Source of the DNA: Phycisphaerae bacterium
GTDB lineage: Bacteria; Planctomycetota; Phycisphaerae; UBA1845; PWPN01
Reading direction: 5' to 3'
NCBI GenBank assembly: GCA_035384605.1
Contig: DAOOIV010000057.1
Coordinates: 1 to 34,177 of the forward strand
Length of the DNA stretch: 34,177 nt
Shown here one piece after another: positions 16,317-24,574 of this stretch. The notes under the pieces are model-generated. The model searched no databases. It was not told the origin of the DNA and saw only the letters and a list, made by a program, of their open reading frames with translations. Each line of letters begins with the position of its first letter. Within the stretch, counting starts at the first letter, position 1. A program made the translations under genes and the position numbers.

Positions 16317-17537
16317 TCAGCGGCGCAGGCGCCGGGCAAGGACGGCGGTCGGGCGGCCTGCGACGCGCGTCAAGAGCAGGACCGCCTCATGGCGGCCTCT
16401 GAGGCGAAGACGGTGAAGCAGTTCCTCCGGCCTGGCAGCGAAGCCTCGGGTCTTGATGTGCACCCTGCCGACGTCGTGAGCCGCCAACCATGTTCGCGCC
16501 TTGCGGGCCGAGAAGTCGGTCACGTCGATCACCTGAAACGGCGTAACAAACGCTGAGGATAGCAGCCGATCACCTGACAGATAAGCGATCTGCCTGTCCA
16601 CCGGCGCCAGTTCGAGCTGCCGCGCGACAGCGCCGACCAGGCCGGCTCGAATAACGGCGGCGTCGGGTTCGTAGAGAAAGCATCCGGGCCGTAATTCCCG
16701 CGGCTCAGGCCACGCCGGCGGATCCACTTCTGAGGAGAAGACGCTGTCTCCGGCCGGCAACACGGTTGCCCGCCGATAAACCTGCTTGAATCTTCCCGTC
16801 CAGATGACCGCCTGCTTGCACGCGCCCATATGACTGATCAGCTCGATCTCGGCGTCGAACGGCAACCGGCTAAGATCAGCCCCGGGCGAGAGCTTGATGG
16901 CCGCGTGACGATAGCGTTCGACCAGTCGCCGGAGCTCTTCGAGATCAGGTGAAGCAAGAACGGGGTCATGGCGTCGCGCCCCTTCCGGCCGTCGATCGGG
17001 ATCGATGTGGATGGCATCCGCGTCGGGCCTGTGGATCAGGACGTCGCCAACCTTTCCGACAATCCTTCCTCCGTAGACTGCCGCGTTGTGTTCGGCCATC
17101 AGAACCCGCGATCGCGACCAATCCACGGCCGTTACCTCGGCTTGCGTCGCCAGTGCGAGAGTGTCGCCACCAATGCCGCAGCAAAGATCCGCAATTCGTC
17201 CGCAATCTGAAAATCGCCCGGCTTTATGGGCCGCCACCACCTCATCACTGGCCTGCTCCAGGCCGACTCGGTCGAACAGCATCTCGTCGGCCCGAGAGAA
17301 CTTGGCCCGCCCCGCCCGTCTCAAGAGCGTCTGATGCCAGGCGGCGGCGACCTGGTCGGGCTCAAGCCGCTGCCGCCAGCGCTCGATCGCCGCAGGCGTA
17401 TCCGCCGGTTCGTCGCCCATCATAGCCGCGCAGACCGCCTGTGCGGCAGGCGTTTTCAGCCAAGCCACTTCCTCCGGCGTCACCGGCCGGTCATCGCGGA
17501 TCCAGACCACACGGCTCTGACGATGCTTCTTCTTCAT
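16317..17537 (-). CDS. Class I SAM-dependent methyltransferase (THUMP-like domain family)
   Basis: A 406-residue protein. The middle has a Rossmann-type SAM site, RIADLCCGIGGDTLALA with motif I at about 116-126 and the acidic AVDWSRSR after the second strand, then HIDPDRRPEG at about 177-186 in the catalytic-loop position. The N-terminal 110 residues are helical (AWHQTLLRRAGRAKFSRADE), and the C-terminal 150 residues resemble the THUMP-like region of the family also found in Bacteroidetes. The substrate is probably RNA but not established. The ATG at 17537 lies inside the 3' end of pabBC, an overlap of 47 bases, without a clear ribosome site; GTG codons at 17483 and 17468 are alternatives, the latter having GGAGGA very close. 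Overlap suggests translational coupling. Confidence 0.75.
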   Translation of the reverse strand: MKKKHRQSRVVWIRDDRPVTPEEVAWLKTPAAQAVCAAMMGDEPADTPAAIERWRQRLEPDQVAAAWHQTLLRRAGRAKFSRADEMLFDRVGLEQASDEVVAAHKAGRFSDCGRIADLCCGIGGDTLALATQAEVTAVDWSRSRVLMAEHNAAVYGGRIVGKVGDVLIHRPDADAIHIDPDRRPEGARRHDPVLASPDLEELRRLVERYRHAAIKLSPGADLSRLPFDAEIELISHMGACKQAVIWTGRFKQVYRRATVLPAGDSVFSSEVDPPAWPEPRELRPGCFLYEPDAAVIRAGLVGAVARQLELAPVDRQIAYLSGDRLLSSAFVTPFQVIDVTDFSARKARTWLAAHDVGRVHIKTRGFAARPEELLHRLRLRGRHEAVLLLTRVAGRPTAVLARRLRR

Positions 17538-19350
17538 TCGAGGGCATTGTATCGCGCTGGAACCCGACGGACCGCAGAATTCCGTGCGGGTCGTGCAGGC
17601 TTGCCCGCACCCAACCCCGAACCGAGTTGACCAGGTATACGGCGGTCGCGGACGCCAGCGCCTCGATGGGCATGGATTCTTCACGAATCACCCGACGTTC
17701 GAGCAAGCGTTCACGAAAAACGCCCGGTAACAATCCGGCCGAGATCGGGGGCGTCACCAAGCGGTCTCCAAACCGTAAGACAACATTGGCGATCGTGGAT
17801 TCGGTGATCTCACTCCGTTCATTCCAAAGCAGTACATCGTCGAACCCCGGCGAGGCGGCACGGGCGGTCTCGTAGACGGTTCTGTGCGTGGTCTTGTGAT
17901 AGAGAAACCGGTCGGAGCTGTCGACGGGACGGCAAGCCATTGCGAGCCGACATGTCGGGCGCGGGCGGCATCGCTCCAAAAGGTGCGATTCACAAGTCGC
18001 TTTACCGGTCTCATCGACCAGCAGTCGGACGCGTGCAAGTCTCAGGGCATAGGGCTTCGATGCCTCTTCCAGTGTCCTGCCGGCGGCGCGCAGATCGATC
18101 GGGTAGCCGAAATAGTCGGCCGACCTTTTCAGCCGCCGCAGATGTCCGTCAAGAAGACGGTACTTGCGGCCGTCCCAGAGAAGGGTCTCAAGGAGGCAGA
18201 ATTCCGGATCTGGCCGTTCAAGCACGCTCACCTTAAGTCGGCACTCCATGCTCTCGTCGGTCGCGGACGAATCCCAGGTGATACCGCCCCCCGTGCCGTA
18301 CTCGATCCGGCCGTCTTCCGCGTCAACCACGGCCGTCCGGATGGCCACATTAAAGAGAGCTTTTCGCGACGGCGATACGTAGCCGATGCACCCGGTGTAG
18401 ACGCCACGGGGGCCGACCTCGAGTTCACGAATGATCTGCATCGTTCGGACCTTCGGTGCTCCCGTCACGGAAGCGCAAGGGAACAACGCGCGCAGAATCT
18501 CGGAAACGGGCGCGTTTGTTCGGGCGGCGACGGTTGATGTCATCTGGAAGAGTGTTCGATATTGCTCGACCTTGAAGACCTCTTCAACCTCAACGCTGCC
18601 TTTCTCGGCGATCCGTCCGAGATCGTTGCGAATCATGTCCACGATCATGGCGTTTTCGGCGCGGTTTTTCGGCGAGTCTGCCAACCAAGCGGCGCGGCGT
18701 TCATCCTCCTCCCACCATCGTCCGCGTCCGGCCGTGCCCTTCATGGGACGGCTGATGATGCGTCGGCCCTCAAGCCGGAAGAACAACTCCGGCGAAAGCG
18801 AACAGATCGCGTATCGGCCGAGGTCAAGATACGCAGCGTGTGGAACAGGCTGCGCACGATAGAGCGAACGGAAAAAACCGTAGGGCTCGATCTGAAGGCG
18901 AGAGCGAAGCCGATGCGTCAGATTCACCTGGTAAGTGTGTCCTTCTGCTATGTAGTGCTTGATTTTCTCGACGGCCGACCGATACGCCGCCTCGCTCATC
19001 TGCGATTCCCAGTGACACGCCGGCAGTTCGTCCGAATCGCTCTTTGGAAGTTCTGCAACGGTCTCGGGCGGGTCGTACAAGCCGAACCACATCAGCGGGA
19101 CTGTCGTGGGGGCATGGGTGACCAGCGCCTTATCGAACGCCGGGGCGGCTTCATAGGCTATGAAACCGGCCGCATGGCAGCCCCCGGCAACCGCGCGCTC
19201 CAACTCATGCAGGCAAGGCACGACGTCCTCAACTGCGGTGGCACAGATCATGAACCGCGGGGAATGGAACAGGCGCCAGGCGACCGGGCCTTCTGCGCCG
19301 TCGGTACGAAGCAGGACTGAATATGTCGGAATGATCCGCCTCGCCTTCAT
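17491..19350 (-). CDS. pabBC: Aminodeoxychorismate synthase component I fused to aminodeoxychorismate lyase
   Basis: A 619-residue fusion for 4-aminobenzoate (folate) synthesis. The PabB half (about 1-380) makes 4-amino-4-deoxychorismate from chorismate and ammonia. It shows RPMKGTAGRG with Lys204 (the PIKGT active-site block), NRAENAMIVDMIRNDLGRI, CASVTGAPKVRTMQII at 292-307, YTGCIGY and GTGGGITWDS at about 353-361. The PabC half (about 385-619) is a fold-type IV PLP lyase (LLETLLWDGRKYRLLDGHLR, LYHKTTHR with PLP Lys486, NERSEITESTIANVVL, GLLPGVFRERLL), releasing pyruvate and 4-aminobenzoate. The glutamine amidotransferase PabA is not in the window. The ATG at 19350 has AGAGG about 12 bases upstream; a GTG at 19389 is an alternative. 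It appears to lead a minus-strand unit with the methyltransferase and glgP. Confidence 0.93.
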   Translation of the reverse strand: MKARRIIPTYSVLLRTDGAEGPVAWRLFHSPRFMICATAVEDVVPCLHELERAVAGGCHAAGFIAYEAAPAFDKALVTHAPTTVPLMWFGLYDPPETVAELPKSDSDELPACHWESQMSEAAYRSAVEKIKHYIAEGHTYQVNLTHRLRSRLQIEPYGFFRSLYRAQPVPHAAYLDLGRYAICSLSPELFFRLEGRRIISRPMKGTAGRGRWWEEDERRAAWLADSPKNRAENAMIVDMIRNDLGRIAEKGSVEVEEVFKVEQYRTLFQMTSTVAARTNAPVSEILRALFPCASVTGAPKVRTMQIIRELEVGPRGVYTGCIGYVSPSRKALFNVAIRTAVVDAEDGRIEYGTGGGITWDSSATDESMECRLKVSVLERPDPEFCLLETLLWDGRKYRLLDGHLRRLKRSADYFGYPIDLRAAGRTLEEASKPYALRLARVRLLVDETGKATCESHLLERCRPRPTCRLAMACRPVDSSDRFLYHKTTHRTVYETARAASPGFDDVLLWNERSEITESTIANVVLRFGDRLVTPPISAGLLPGVFRERLLERRVIREESMPIEALASATAVYLVNSVRGWVRASLHDPHGILRSVGFQRDTMPSNEEEASSEPCGLDPR

Positions 19351-19669
19351 GGTCTGACACACACCTCTGGCCGACTCGTCGGCCGGCACCCGCCGCCCTC
19401 ATCGCCCGGATCACCGCAAGCAACGCCACGGTTGCTACTATACGACCGTGCACAACCTTTTCACAGCTTCGCCAACGGGGGATAATACCGCCATGACCTG
19501 AGGCGGACCGCCTTTTTGCGGGCCGCAACCCAAGCGCACTGCGATCCAGAAACATGCGCGCAAAATGCGCACCAGTTGCGACGGAAGGGACTAATGCCCG
19601 ATCGGCCGGCCATGTAAGAGCGTCGAGATGACTCCGGTCGATGTGGCATCTTGACACAAGGAGTACAAA
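19351..19669. other. Divergent intergenic region pabBC / sugar isomerase
   Basis: No coding sequence supported. It contains the candidate pabBC promoter (19437-19464), a short hairpin AGGCG/CGCCT followed by five T at 19501-19517, and the 13-base palindrome TTGCGGGCCGCAA at 19515-19527. AAGGAG lies 7 bases before the isomerase ATG at 19670. Confidence 0.4.
19437..19464 (-). promoter_or_regulatory. Candidate pabBC promoter
   Basis: Minus-strand GTGAAA (19459-19464), 16-base spacer, TATAGT (19437-19442, 5/6 match). It lies about 90 bases upstream of the pabBC start. The -35 is weak. Confidence 0.3.
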
Positions 19670-20590
19670 ATGAAAGCGTGTTCCCGACGCGAAGTGCTGA
19701 CCGCTGCAGCGGGGATGTCCGCCTCCGTCTTCACGGCCCACCTTGCCCGTGCCGCTGACGCCGCCGCCGGCGATTCAACGGTTCGGCCGCAATCCCCAAA
19801 GCGATTCAAGATCAGCCTGGCGGGCTATTCGTTTCGCCAGTTCCTGGACCAGCCCGGCCAACCGGGAAAAATGTCGCTCTTTGACCTGGTCGACCTCTGC
19901 GTTAAGCTCGGCATCGACGCCATCGAGCCGACGGCTTATTACTTTCTCAAGACCGACGACGAGTACCTTTACGCCCTCAAGCGAAAGATCTTCCTTGCCG
20001 GACTGGAAATCAGCGCCTCCCCGATGCGCAACAACTTCTGCCTGCCGCCAGGGCCGGAACTGGATAAGGAGCTTGAGTCTGTTCGCAACTGGGTGGACGT
20101 GTGCGTGAAGCTTGGGGCCCCGGCAATCCGCATTTTCGCGGGCAAGGCCATGCCCGGTGCCGGCCGTGACAAGGACTTCGAGCGCGCCGTCGCAGGCATG
20201 AAGAAAGCCTGCGAGTATGCCGGCTCGAAGGGCATCTTCCTGGCGATCGAGAACCACGGCTACCTGACCGAGACCGCCGATGCGGTCATCAAGATCATTG
20301 AGGCGGTCAAGAGCGACTGGCTGGGCATCAACCTCGACACGGGCAACTTCGTCGAGAAGCCTTACGAGAACATCGCCAAGGCGGCCCCCCACGCGATCAT
20401 CTGTCAATTCAAAACCGAGGTCGTCAAGACGCCCGGAACCAAGGAGCGCGAACCCGCCGATTTCGCCCGCATCTTCAAGATCATCCGGGAAGCCGGCTAC
20501 CGCGGTTACGTCACTCTTGAGTACGAGGGCGCCGACCCGCATAAGGAAGTGCCCATCTACATCGCCAAAATGCAGGAACTGGCGGGATAG
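19670..20590 (+). CDS. Tat-exported sugar phosphate isomerase/epimerase-like TIM barrel
   Basis: A 306-residue protein of the xylose isomerase-like / AP endonuclease family 2 TIM-barrel superfamily. The N-terminus SRREVLTAAAG (residues 5-15) is a twin-arginine signal ending near ARAADA, so the folded protein is exported. Barrel strands carry family features: IEPTAYYF, LEISASPMRNNF, IRIFAGKAMPG, FLAIENHGYLTET with the metal-binding Glu, GINLDTGNF with the Asp, CQFKTEV and GYVTLEYEG with the final Glu. This points to isomerisation or epimerisation of a sugar or inositol derivative using a divalent metal; the substrate is unknown. AAGGAG lies 7 bases before the ATG. It appears monocistronic. Exported relatives are very abundant in planctomycetes. 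Confidence 0.85.
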   Translation: MKACSRREVLTAAAGMSASVFTAHLARAADAAAGDSTVRPQSPKRFKISLAGYSFRQFLDQPGQPGKMSLFDLVDLCVKLGIDAIEPTAYYFLKTDDEYLYALKRKIFLAGLEISASPMRNNFCLPPGPELDKELESVRNWVDVCVKLGAPAIRIFAGKAMPGAGRDKDFERAVAGMKKACEYAGSKGIFLAIENHGYLTETADAVIKIIEAVKSDWLGINLDTGNFVEKPYENIAKAAPHAIICQFKTEVVKTPGTKEREPADFARIFKIIREAGYRGYVTLEYEGADPHKEVPIYIAKMQELAG

Positions 20591-20672
20591 GCCGCCGAAC
20601 CGGCCGCCTGGACCAACGGATTCTCAGCCGTCGCTGTCGTGCGGACCGGTATACACTGGGGCGGGGACAGGC

Positions 20673-20702
20673 TTACCCTTGCCAACGGGTTTCGGGTATA
20701 AT
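20673..20702 (+). promoter_or_regulatory. Promoter of the antitoxin-toxin pair
   Basis: TTACCC (20673-20678), 18-base spacer and a perfect TATAAT (20697-20702). The transcript would begin near 20709, giving a leader of about 14 bases with GAGGTGA 5 bases before the ATG at 20723. Confidence 0.5.
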
Positions 20703-20722
20703 GGTACGGATGAGGTGACATA

Positions 20723-20950
20723 ATGGTCAGCGCATATAGACAGATTGTCACAATCCAGGAGGGCGGACGTGTTGAAGTCATCTCCGACCAATTGCCTGTC
20801 GGGCGCCAGGCCGAAGTCATCGTCCTCGTCGGCCGGGAAACCCGAGACAAGTCCTACTTGTCGCTATTCGGCTCCGGCAGGGGCTCTTTCAGCACACCGC
20901 AGGAAACAGATGCTTTTCTCCGTCGGGAGCGGAACGCATGGGAGAGGTGA
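20723..20950 (+). CDS. Antitoxin of a PIN-type toxin-antitoxin pair
   Basis: A 75-residue protein. The N-terminal half (RQIVTIQEGGRVEVISDQLP then GRQAEVIVLVG) is a small beta-rich domain of the AbrB/MazE-like DNA-binding type or a related planctomycete/cyanobacterial antitoxin. The C-terminal half (YLSLFGSGRGSFSTPQETDAFLRRERNAW) is the extended, Trp-ended segment that typically wraps around the PIN toxin. The gene overlaps the toxin start by 13 bases, the usual order and coupling for these pairs. A perfect TATAAT promoter and GAGGTGA precede it. The toxin next to it is broken by a stop codon, so this antitoxin may be a relic or may act on another PIN toxin. Confidence 0.7.
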   Translation: MVSAYRQIVTIQEGGRVEVISDQLPVGRQAEVIVLVGRETRDKSYLSLFGSGRGSFSTPQETDAFLRRERNAWER

Positions 20951-21378
20951 CGTCCCAGCTTGGCAAACGGATATACATCGACGCCAATATCGTCGTTTAC
21001 GCGGTCGAAGGGTGAGTCGAGCACGAGACCGTCATTCACAAGCTCCTCGGAGCAATGGACCAAGGCACACTGTCCGCAGCCACGAGTGAGTTGACGCTGG
21101 CCGAGGTTCTGGTCAAGCCAAAACAGGACAAGAACGCGGCCTTGGTGAATGAGTATTGCGATTTCCTTGAGCCTTCGGCGGCCCTGACGCTTGCCCCGAT
21201 CACTCAGGCGATTCTGATCGAGGCCGCGGAGATCCGTGCGGCGACAGGCCTGAAACTGCCCGATGCAATCCATGTCGCCACGGCTTTGGCAATGCAGTGC
21301 GATACTTTGCTGACGAATGATCGGGCAATCCGAGCCACGCGAGGCATCTCCGTCAGACTGCTATCCGATCTTGAATGA
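20938..21378 (+). pseudogene. PIN-domain toxin interrupted by in-frame TGA
   Basis: Read from the ATG at 20938 (GGAG 9 bases upstream) the frame encodes a full PIN-domain ribonuclease of about 146 codons except for a TGA at 21013-21015 (codon 26). Before it: RIYIDANIVVYAVEG with the first catalytic Asp (D15). After it, same frame: VEHETVIHKLL, TSELTLAEVLVKP (E51, E56), LKLPDAIHVATALA (D109) and DTLLTNDRAIRA (D128). All four acidic positions of the nuclease centre are present, so the only visible lesion is one nonsense codon. A shortened product from the internal ATG at 21055 would lack the first Asp and be inactive. A sequencing error or recoding are alternatives. Confidence 0.8.
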
Positions 21379-21428
21379 ACATGGTTGTTCCGTAGCACTT
21401 TCCCCCCTTGCCAGCTTTCGCCTGGCGA

Positions 21429-21455
21429 CCCACCCCTGCCGCGGCGGGGGTGGGG
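21429..21455. terminator. GC-rich hairpin between convergent genes
   Basis: A near-perfect inverted repeat centred on GCCGCGGC, with outer arms CCACCCC and GGGGTGG. It lies between the PIN toxin end and the receiver-protein end, without a T-tract. Likely a transcript-end structure. Confidence 0.35.
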
Positions 21456-21612
21456 GATCACAGAAAGTGTCAGGATGAATTAAAAGGAGCATGCTGGCGT
21501 CTCATCGGGCAACTGATGGCATCATCGGACTAATCGTCAGGCGCGGTGGCGCCGGTCTGCTCGTGGAAACGCACGAACCGCTCGGTGGGTCGGCTTGACT
21601 GCGAGCTTGGGA

Positions 21613-23283
21613 TTACCGTTTCCCCGGGGAGATGGCCGCCCGGACATCAGTCAGGAGTTGATCAACTTTGAAGGGCTTGTACAGGACGGCCGAGAGACCC
21701 TCCTTGCTGGCCCGGATGATGGAGTGATTCGGGTCATAGCCGAAGCCGGTCATGAAGATCACCGGACAGCCGGGGTGAGCCTCCTTGACGGCCGCGAAGA
21801 TCTCGTACCCGCTTTTGCCGGGCATGCGAATGTCCGTGATCACCAGATCGTAGGATCTCGCGTGGATCATGGCCAAGGCCCGCACGCCGTCGCGGGCCAC
21901 CTCGACCTCGCAACCGTATTTGCTTAAGACATCGCAAACCGTCTGGCGAATAATCTCTTCGTCATCGACGAGCAGGACCGATTTCCCGGACAGGATCGGG
22001 TCCTTCGCGGGCTGGGTCGGTTTGGCCCCCAGGATTCCGCTCGTCGGTCTGACGACCTGGCGTACCAGCGTGCGTATTCGATCCACGTTGTCCACAATGC
22101 ATTGGAGGCGGTGTCGCAAGTCGTCGTGGCCGATGTAATCTTCCATCAACGTGGTGGCGTCGGAAAGAATGTCGCTCAGCGGCCCGGCGATCTCGGAAGA
22201 AACGTTGTCAGCCAGGCGGCCCGTCGTGGCATGTCGCTCGACGACCAGCAGGTCAAGGATGTGCAAGGCAATAGCCACGTAGCGACCGAAAATCTCGGCA
22301 AACTGCCGATCTTCCTCGGAGAACGCCCCGGCGGTATCGCTTTCGATATTGAATACGCCGACCACCTTATCATGAAGCCACAGGGGCACCGTCAGCGAAG
22401 ACTTCGCGTTGCTGATGCCGACGATGTATCGCGGATCCTTCTGCACGTCGGGACAGATGTAGCTTCGGCCCGTGGCCGCGACGTATCCGCTGATGCCGTT
22501 GTTTTCCGTCGAGGCGTAGATATCGATTTCCTCGCCCTCCGGCAGCAACCCGGCACTGAGAACAAGTTCCAGCTTGTTGGTTCTCTCGTCGAGCAGGCGA
22601 ATGGCGAAGTTGTTGAACTCCAAGAGCTCTCGGGTCGAGCGGATGATCTTGCGCTCGAGCAGGGCCAGCCGCTGGTCGGCATCCATCTTGGCCAGCTCCT
22701 GGGCATCCAGGCGCACGAGCTCGCGGCCGGCGTTGTCGATGGCATCCATTTTCTGCTGAAGACGACGGGCGCGGGTCACGTCGGATACCGCCACCACGAG
22801 GCGGGTCACCTGGCGTTCGCGATCCTCGATCGGCGTGATCGAGGCGTCGTAATAGCGGTCGTTGTCCACCACGAGGCTCAAGCTTCGAGAACGTCCGACG
22901 ATCGCCCGGCCCTCGGGCGAGCCGTACGCCGTCACGCAGTGCTTGCGAATTCGTTCAAGCACCTCCTCGGGAAGTTTCTCCGCACGGGCGTTACACCAAG
23001 TCACCTCCCCCGACAGGTTGATGATACAGACGCCCTGCCCGATCACATCCAACACCGCTCCGAGCTGTCGATGGGCTGCCAACCGATCGGCGGCGAGGAA
23101 CTCCGGGGAGGTGCTCACAAACAGGCCGAACTGCTCTTCGTCGAGCGCTCTGAGCGCGCCCTGAATAGTGGATTCGACGCGGACTTGACCGAACCGGTCG
23201 AACAGTTCGGACAATCCAGCCACGACCGAGCCTTCGGGCTGGAATAACAAAACCTTGCCCACAGTAACGTCAGCATGCCCCAT
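21613..23283 (-). CDS. PAS-GAF-receiver signalling protein lacking a kinase catalytic domain
   Basis: A 556-residue cytoplasmic protein with no membrane segments. Residues 8-65 resemble a degenerate receiver (VGKVLLFQPEG). A PAS domain spans about 70-172 (VLDVIGQGVCIINLSGEVTW). A coiled linker precedes a GAF domain at about 205-342 (NNGISGYVAATGRSYICPDV, VPLWLHDKVVGVFNIES). A HisKA-like two-helix segment at 352-412 has NVSSEIAGPL where kinases have HE-x-xPL; the phospho-accepting His is replaced by Ser363 and no HATPase domain follows. A standard receiver closes the protein at about 432-552 (LLVDDEE with D440-D441, phospho-acceptor D484 in ITDIRMP, Lys536 in YKP). It likely receives phosphate from another kinase. 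The ATG at 23283 has GAGG 9 bases upstream; a TTG at 23307 is less likely. Confidence 0.82.
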   Translation of the reverse strand: MGHADVTVGKVLLFQPEGSVVAGLSELFDRFGQVRVESTIQGALRALDEEQFGLFVSTSPEFLAADRLAAHRQLGAVLDVIGQGVCIINLSGEVTWCNARAEKLPEEVLERIRKHCVTAYGSPEGRAIVGRSRSLSLVVDNDRYYDASITPIEDRERQVTRLVVAVSDVTRARRLQQKMDAIDNAGRELVRLDAQELAKMDADQRLALLERKIIRSTRELLEFNNFAIRLLDERTNKLELVLSAGLLPEGEEIDIYASTENNGISGYVAATGRSYICPDVQKDPRYIVGISNAKSSLTVPLWLHDKVVGVFNIESDTAGAFSEEDRQFAEIFGRYVAIALHILDLLVVERHATTGRLADNVSSEIAGPLSDILSDATTLMEDYIGHDDLRHRLQCIVDNVDRIRTLVRQVVRPTSGILGAKPTQPAKDPILSGKSVLLVDDEEIIRQTVCDVLSKYGCEVEVARDGVRALAMIHARSYDLVITDIRMPGKSGYEIFAAVKEAHPGCPVIFMTGFGYDPNHSIIRASKEGLSAVLYKPFKVDQLLTDVRAAISPGKR

Positions 23284-23321
23284 CAGGAAGACCTCGCGCC
23301 GGCACAACTCACGGAACGTTT

Positions 23322-23350
23322 ATGCTACATTCTCCGTCCCTGTGTTTCAA
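23322..23350 (-). promoter_or_regulatory. Candidate promoter of the PAS-GAF-receiver gene
   Basis: Minus-strand TTGAAA (23345-23350), 17-base spacer, TAGCAT (23322-23327). Upstream at 23402-23414 lies the perfect palindrome GTCTTAATAAGAC, which could be an operator or a 3'-end hairpin of the hydrolase gene. Confidence 0.35.
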
Positions 23351-23458
23351 TCAGGTAATCCCTGGCCAACAATGTGATCGCAAGGAGGCAGCACAAACCA
23401 CGTCTTAATAAGACACTCGCTTGGTTTTCGGACGTCGGTTCTCACGCGAACCGGCACA

Positions 23459-24361
23459 TCATTTGGGGGCCGATGGTTGGGCGGCGGAAGCACCGCTATC
23501 CGAGGCATACTCCGGAACCTGCGTGTAGGCCGTCTTGACGATGGGGGCGAGCCATCGCGACACAAAGGATTCCCTGGCCCAGGTCGTGTGCAACCCGTAA
23601 TGCCCGGCCTCGGCCATCTGCGGGGTGAATTCCTGCTGGTGGAGTAACCGGTCGTAGAGCTCGTGCCCGGCTTTGTCCATTCCCCAGGGTTTGACGAACC
23701 CGACCGCGCCGGCGGCCCGAGAGTGCCGCCCGTCGACGGTGCCAAAAATGGCTGTTCCCGCCTGAAGAAAACCGACGTCGTACTTGGAGTAGTAGTGCCA
23801 TATCCCCGACCTCGTGCGGCTGAGAGCCCTGCGAAGATCGTGGTCCGGAGCCAACGCGGGGGCCAGCAGGATGGCGTGATCGATCTTGTGCTCTGCCGGT
23901 AAGGCCTCGAGGGTCAGCACTGCCACCCCACCACCGCCGGAATGACCGATCAGGCAAACCGGCCGACCCGGATAGGTGTCCTGATAGGTAATGATCTTGC
24001 CGGCGATGCGGCTTGCCTGTTTGCGATTGTGCTCGGACCAGCGAAGATTAAGAATCCAGGTGAAAGTGCCGCCGACCGTCCAGTCGTAGATCTCAATGGC
24101 CCCGGGCACCCCACCCTTGTTGAGGCCGAACGCGATACTCTCGTTCAGATTACTCCTTCCCTCGATACCCGGAAGAATAATGGTGTAACCTTTGGTCCAC
24201 CGGGCCGGTTGCCGCAATTCCGAGGTCGAGCGAAGCGGGATCGTGCAGCCGGTCGCCATCAAGGCGCACAGCAGCGACAGGACCACGGCCGGGCGATGAT
24301 ACACCGCCCACCCGACGAGCCGATGCTCGGCGGAAGAATCACATTGCCCGGCTTCACTCAT
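23459..24361 (-). CDS. Alpha/beta-hydrolase family lipoprotein
   Basis: A 300-residue putative lipoprotein. After about 25 polar residues comes a hydrophobic stretch VVLSLLCALMATGC with a lipobox-like end at Cys39, then a short linker and an alpha/beta-hydrolase fold starting YTIILPGIEGRSNLN. The nucleophile elbow is GHSGGGG with Ser141, preceded by RPVCLIGHS. ILLAPALAPDHDLRRAL follows, and GHYGLHTTW near residue 270 may hold the catalytic His. This suggests an esterase or lipase-like enzyme at the cell envelope; the substrate is unknown. The ATG at 24361 has GGAGGT 13 bases upstream, a somewhat long spacing. The neighbours do not suggest a pathway. Confidence 0.75.
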   Translation of the reverse strand: MSEAGQCDSSAEHRLVGWAVYHRPAVVLSLLCALMATGCTIPLRSTSELRQPARWTKGYTIILPGIEGRSNLNESIAFGLNKGGVPGAIEIYDWTVGGTFTWILNLRWSEHNRKQASRIAGKIITYQDTYPGRPVCLIGHSGGGGVAVLTLEALPAEHKIDHAILLAPALAPDHDLRRALSRTRSGIWHYYSKYDVGFLQAGTAIFGTVDGRHSRAAGAVGFVKPWGMDKAGHELYDRLLHQQEFTPQMAEAGHYGLHTTWARESFVSRWLAPIVKTAYTQVPEYASDSGASAAQPSAPK

Positions 24362-24574
24362 GCCCACGTATTTACCTCCAGCGAGGCGGCATGCACGGCA
24401 TCCGACGCCGCATCCCGCCCCCGCCATCACCGGCATTCGGTTTCACACAGAGCCCCGTAATACTACACCAGCATCCTTCGTCGGGCAAGAACGTCCGCCG
24501 ACTGTTGCATTGTTCTTCGTCACAAGGACTTACGGCCTGCAGTGGGTCGCATGTTCCGCCGGTGTCTTCTGCGA

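Noticed and set aside
19501..19517. Short hairpin followed by five T, possible rho-independent terminator
   Set aside because: The stem is only 5 bp and no plus-strand gene ends upstream of it.
21013..21015. TGA in the PIN toxin as selenocysteine
   Set aside because: PIN domains have no known selenoproteins, the residue is not catalytic and no SECIS-like hairpin is evident just downstream.
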